From: CADEDV01 sp036374495
GTDB taxonomy: Bacteria > Bacteroidota > Bacteroidia > Chitinophagales > Chitinophagaceae
Length of the DNA stretch: 22,792 nucleotides
Assembly (NCBI GenBank): GCA_965652975.1
Contig: CBFGYO010000056.1
Location: 1 to 22,792 of the forward strand
Direction: 5' to 3'
In this document: positions 22,378 to 22,792 of the stretch, piece after piece
How positions within the stretch are numbered: position 1 is the first letter of the stretch
Layout: the number at the start of each line of letters is the position of its first letter
Program-made: the position numbers and the translations under genes
Notes under the pieces: generated by a model
The model's database searches: none
What the model was told of the DNA's origin: nothing
Seen by the model: only the letters and a program-made list of their open reading frames with translations

Positions 22378-22792
22378 ATGGATGAGAATATGATCTCCCT
22401 GCTTGTCGCACTCGCCGCATTGCTGATTGCACTTTACAGTTTTTACCTGGTTAATGAATTAAGAAAGAAGAAAACCAAACAGGAAAGTGATGGCTTTACC
22501 AGCCGACCACTTCAACTACAGGCTTATGAGCGCCTTGTTATGCTTGCCGAACGAATTGCTATCCCCAACCTCGTAAGTCGCGCCAACCAGGCAGGCCTGA
22601 ATGCACGACAAATGCAAATACTATTGCTTGATAGCATCAAACAGGAATATGAATACAACGCATCCCAACAGATATATGTAAGTCCAACAGCCTGGGAAGC
22701 TGTGCGCAACCTCAAAGACCAAAATATGCTTATCATAAACCAGGTGGGTGCTACACTTCCTCCCGAAGCTTCGGGCCTGGATCTCAACAAGC
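22378..22792 (+). CDS. Membrane-anchored conserved protein, 3' end beyond window
   Basis: An open frame from ATG 22378 runs to the window edge (138 full codons, no stop). Residues 6-24 (ISLLVALAALLIALYSFYL) form one transmembrane helix near the N-terminus, followed by a basic NELRKKKTK that predicts a cytoplasmic C-terminal part. Then comes a helical region beginning LQAYERLVMLAERIAIPNLVSR, with QQIYVSPTAWEAVRNLKDQ further on. This resembles a conserved Bacteroidota family (I recall it as DUF7935, but cannot verify this here). Function is unknown. A good promoter candidate precedes it, and the divergent neighbour is the iron-sulfur carrier. Confidence 0.75.
   Translation, partial: MDENMISLLVALAALLIALYSFYLVNELRKKKTKQESDGFTSRPLQLQAYERLVMLAERIAIPNLVSRANQAGLNARQMQILLLDSIKQEYEYNASQQIYVSPTAWEAVRNLKDQNMLIINQVGATLPPEASGLDLNK

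Noticed and set aside
22524..22790. Minus-strand 88-residue ORF at the window end
   Set aside because: It is antisense to the open frame from 22378, which has a promoter, a transmembrane segment and protein-like composition.

Overview
The window reads as chromosomal DNA of a Bacteroidota bacterium, most likely of the Chitinophagaceae or a close relative. Several independent signs agree. A secreted protease ends in a type IX secretion (T9SS) type A sorting domain. Promoter-like boxes follow the Bacteroidota form TAnnTTTG / TAnnTTCG, three of them with a TTTG/TTTC box exactly 19 bases upstream. SecD and SecF are fused, NusB carries a long N-terminal extension, and Shine-Dalgarno sites are absent or weak. 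All genes look intact. I see no tRNA, rRNA, CRISPR array, transposase or phage gene.

Layout. 1-2019: groES-groEL on the minus strand. 2328-5384: a large T9SS-exported M43-type metalloprotease on the plus strand, convergent with a minus-strand two-component pair (5406-9570) made of a soluble kinase with eight PAS domains and a receiver-only response regulator. 9762-12247, plus strand: nusB, a DUF1573 lipoprotein, yajC and coaE, with an intrinsic terminator between yajC and coaE. 12314-13810: an FAD-linked oxidase of the D-arabinono-1,4-lactone oxidase family. 13964-16564, minus strand: an aspartate-type aminotransferase and a class A beta-lactamase-fold serine hydrolase. 17028-21725, plus strand: secDF and a NhaP2-type K+/H+ antiporter. 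21854-22201, minus strand: an IscA/ErpA-type iron-sulfur protein. 22378 to the edge, plus strand: the start of a membrane-anchored conserved protein.

Most of the content is housekeeping: protein folding (GroES/GroEL), protein export (YajC and SecDF, about 5.5 kb apart), transcription antitermination (NusB), CoA synthesis (CoaE), iron-sulfur maturation and cation homeostasis. The parts most worth a second look are non-coding. Several intergenic gaps hold large imperfect or perfect palindromes built of short units recurring about every 7-11 bases (CACAGAG-type, CGCAGAT-type, AGATAAAA-type). The AGATAAAA type starts 0-6 bases after the stop codons of four genes (groEL, secDF, the antiporter, the iron-sulfur gene). 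At secDF it forms a perfect 42-bp inverted repeat, and copies bracket the antiporter gene. The eight-PAS kinase, with alternating PAS subtypes at a constant pitch of about 126 residues, and the serine hydrolase, with widely separated active-site motifs, are the most distinctive proteins.
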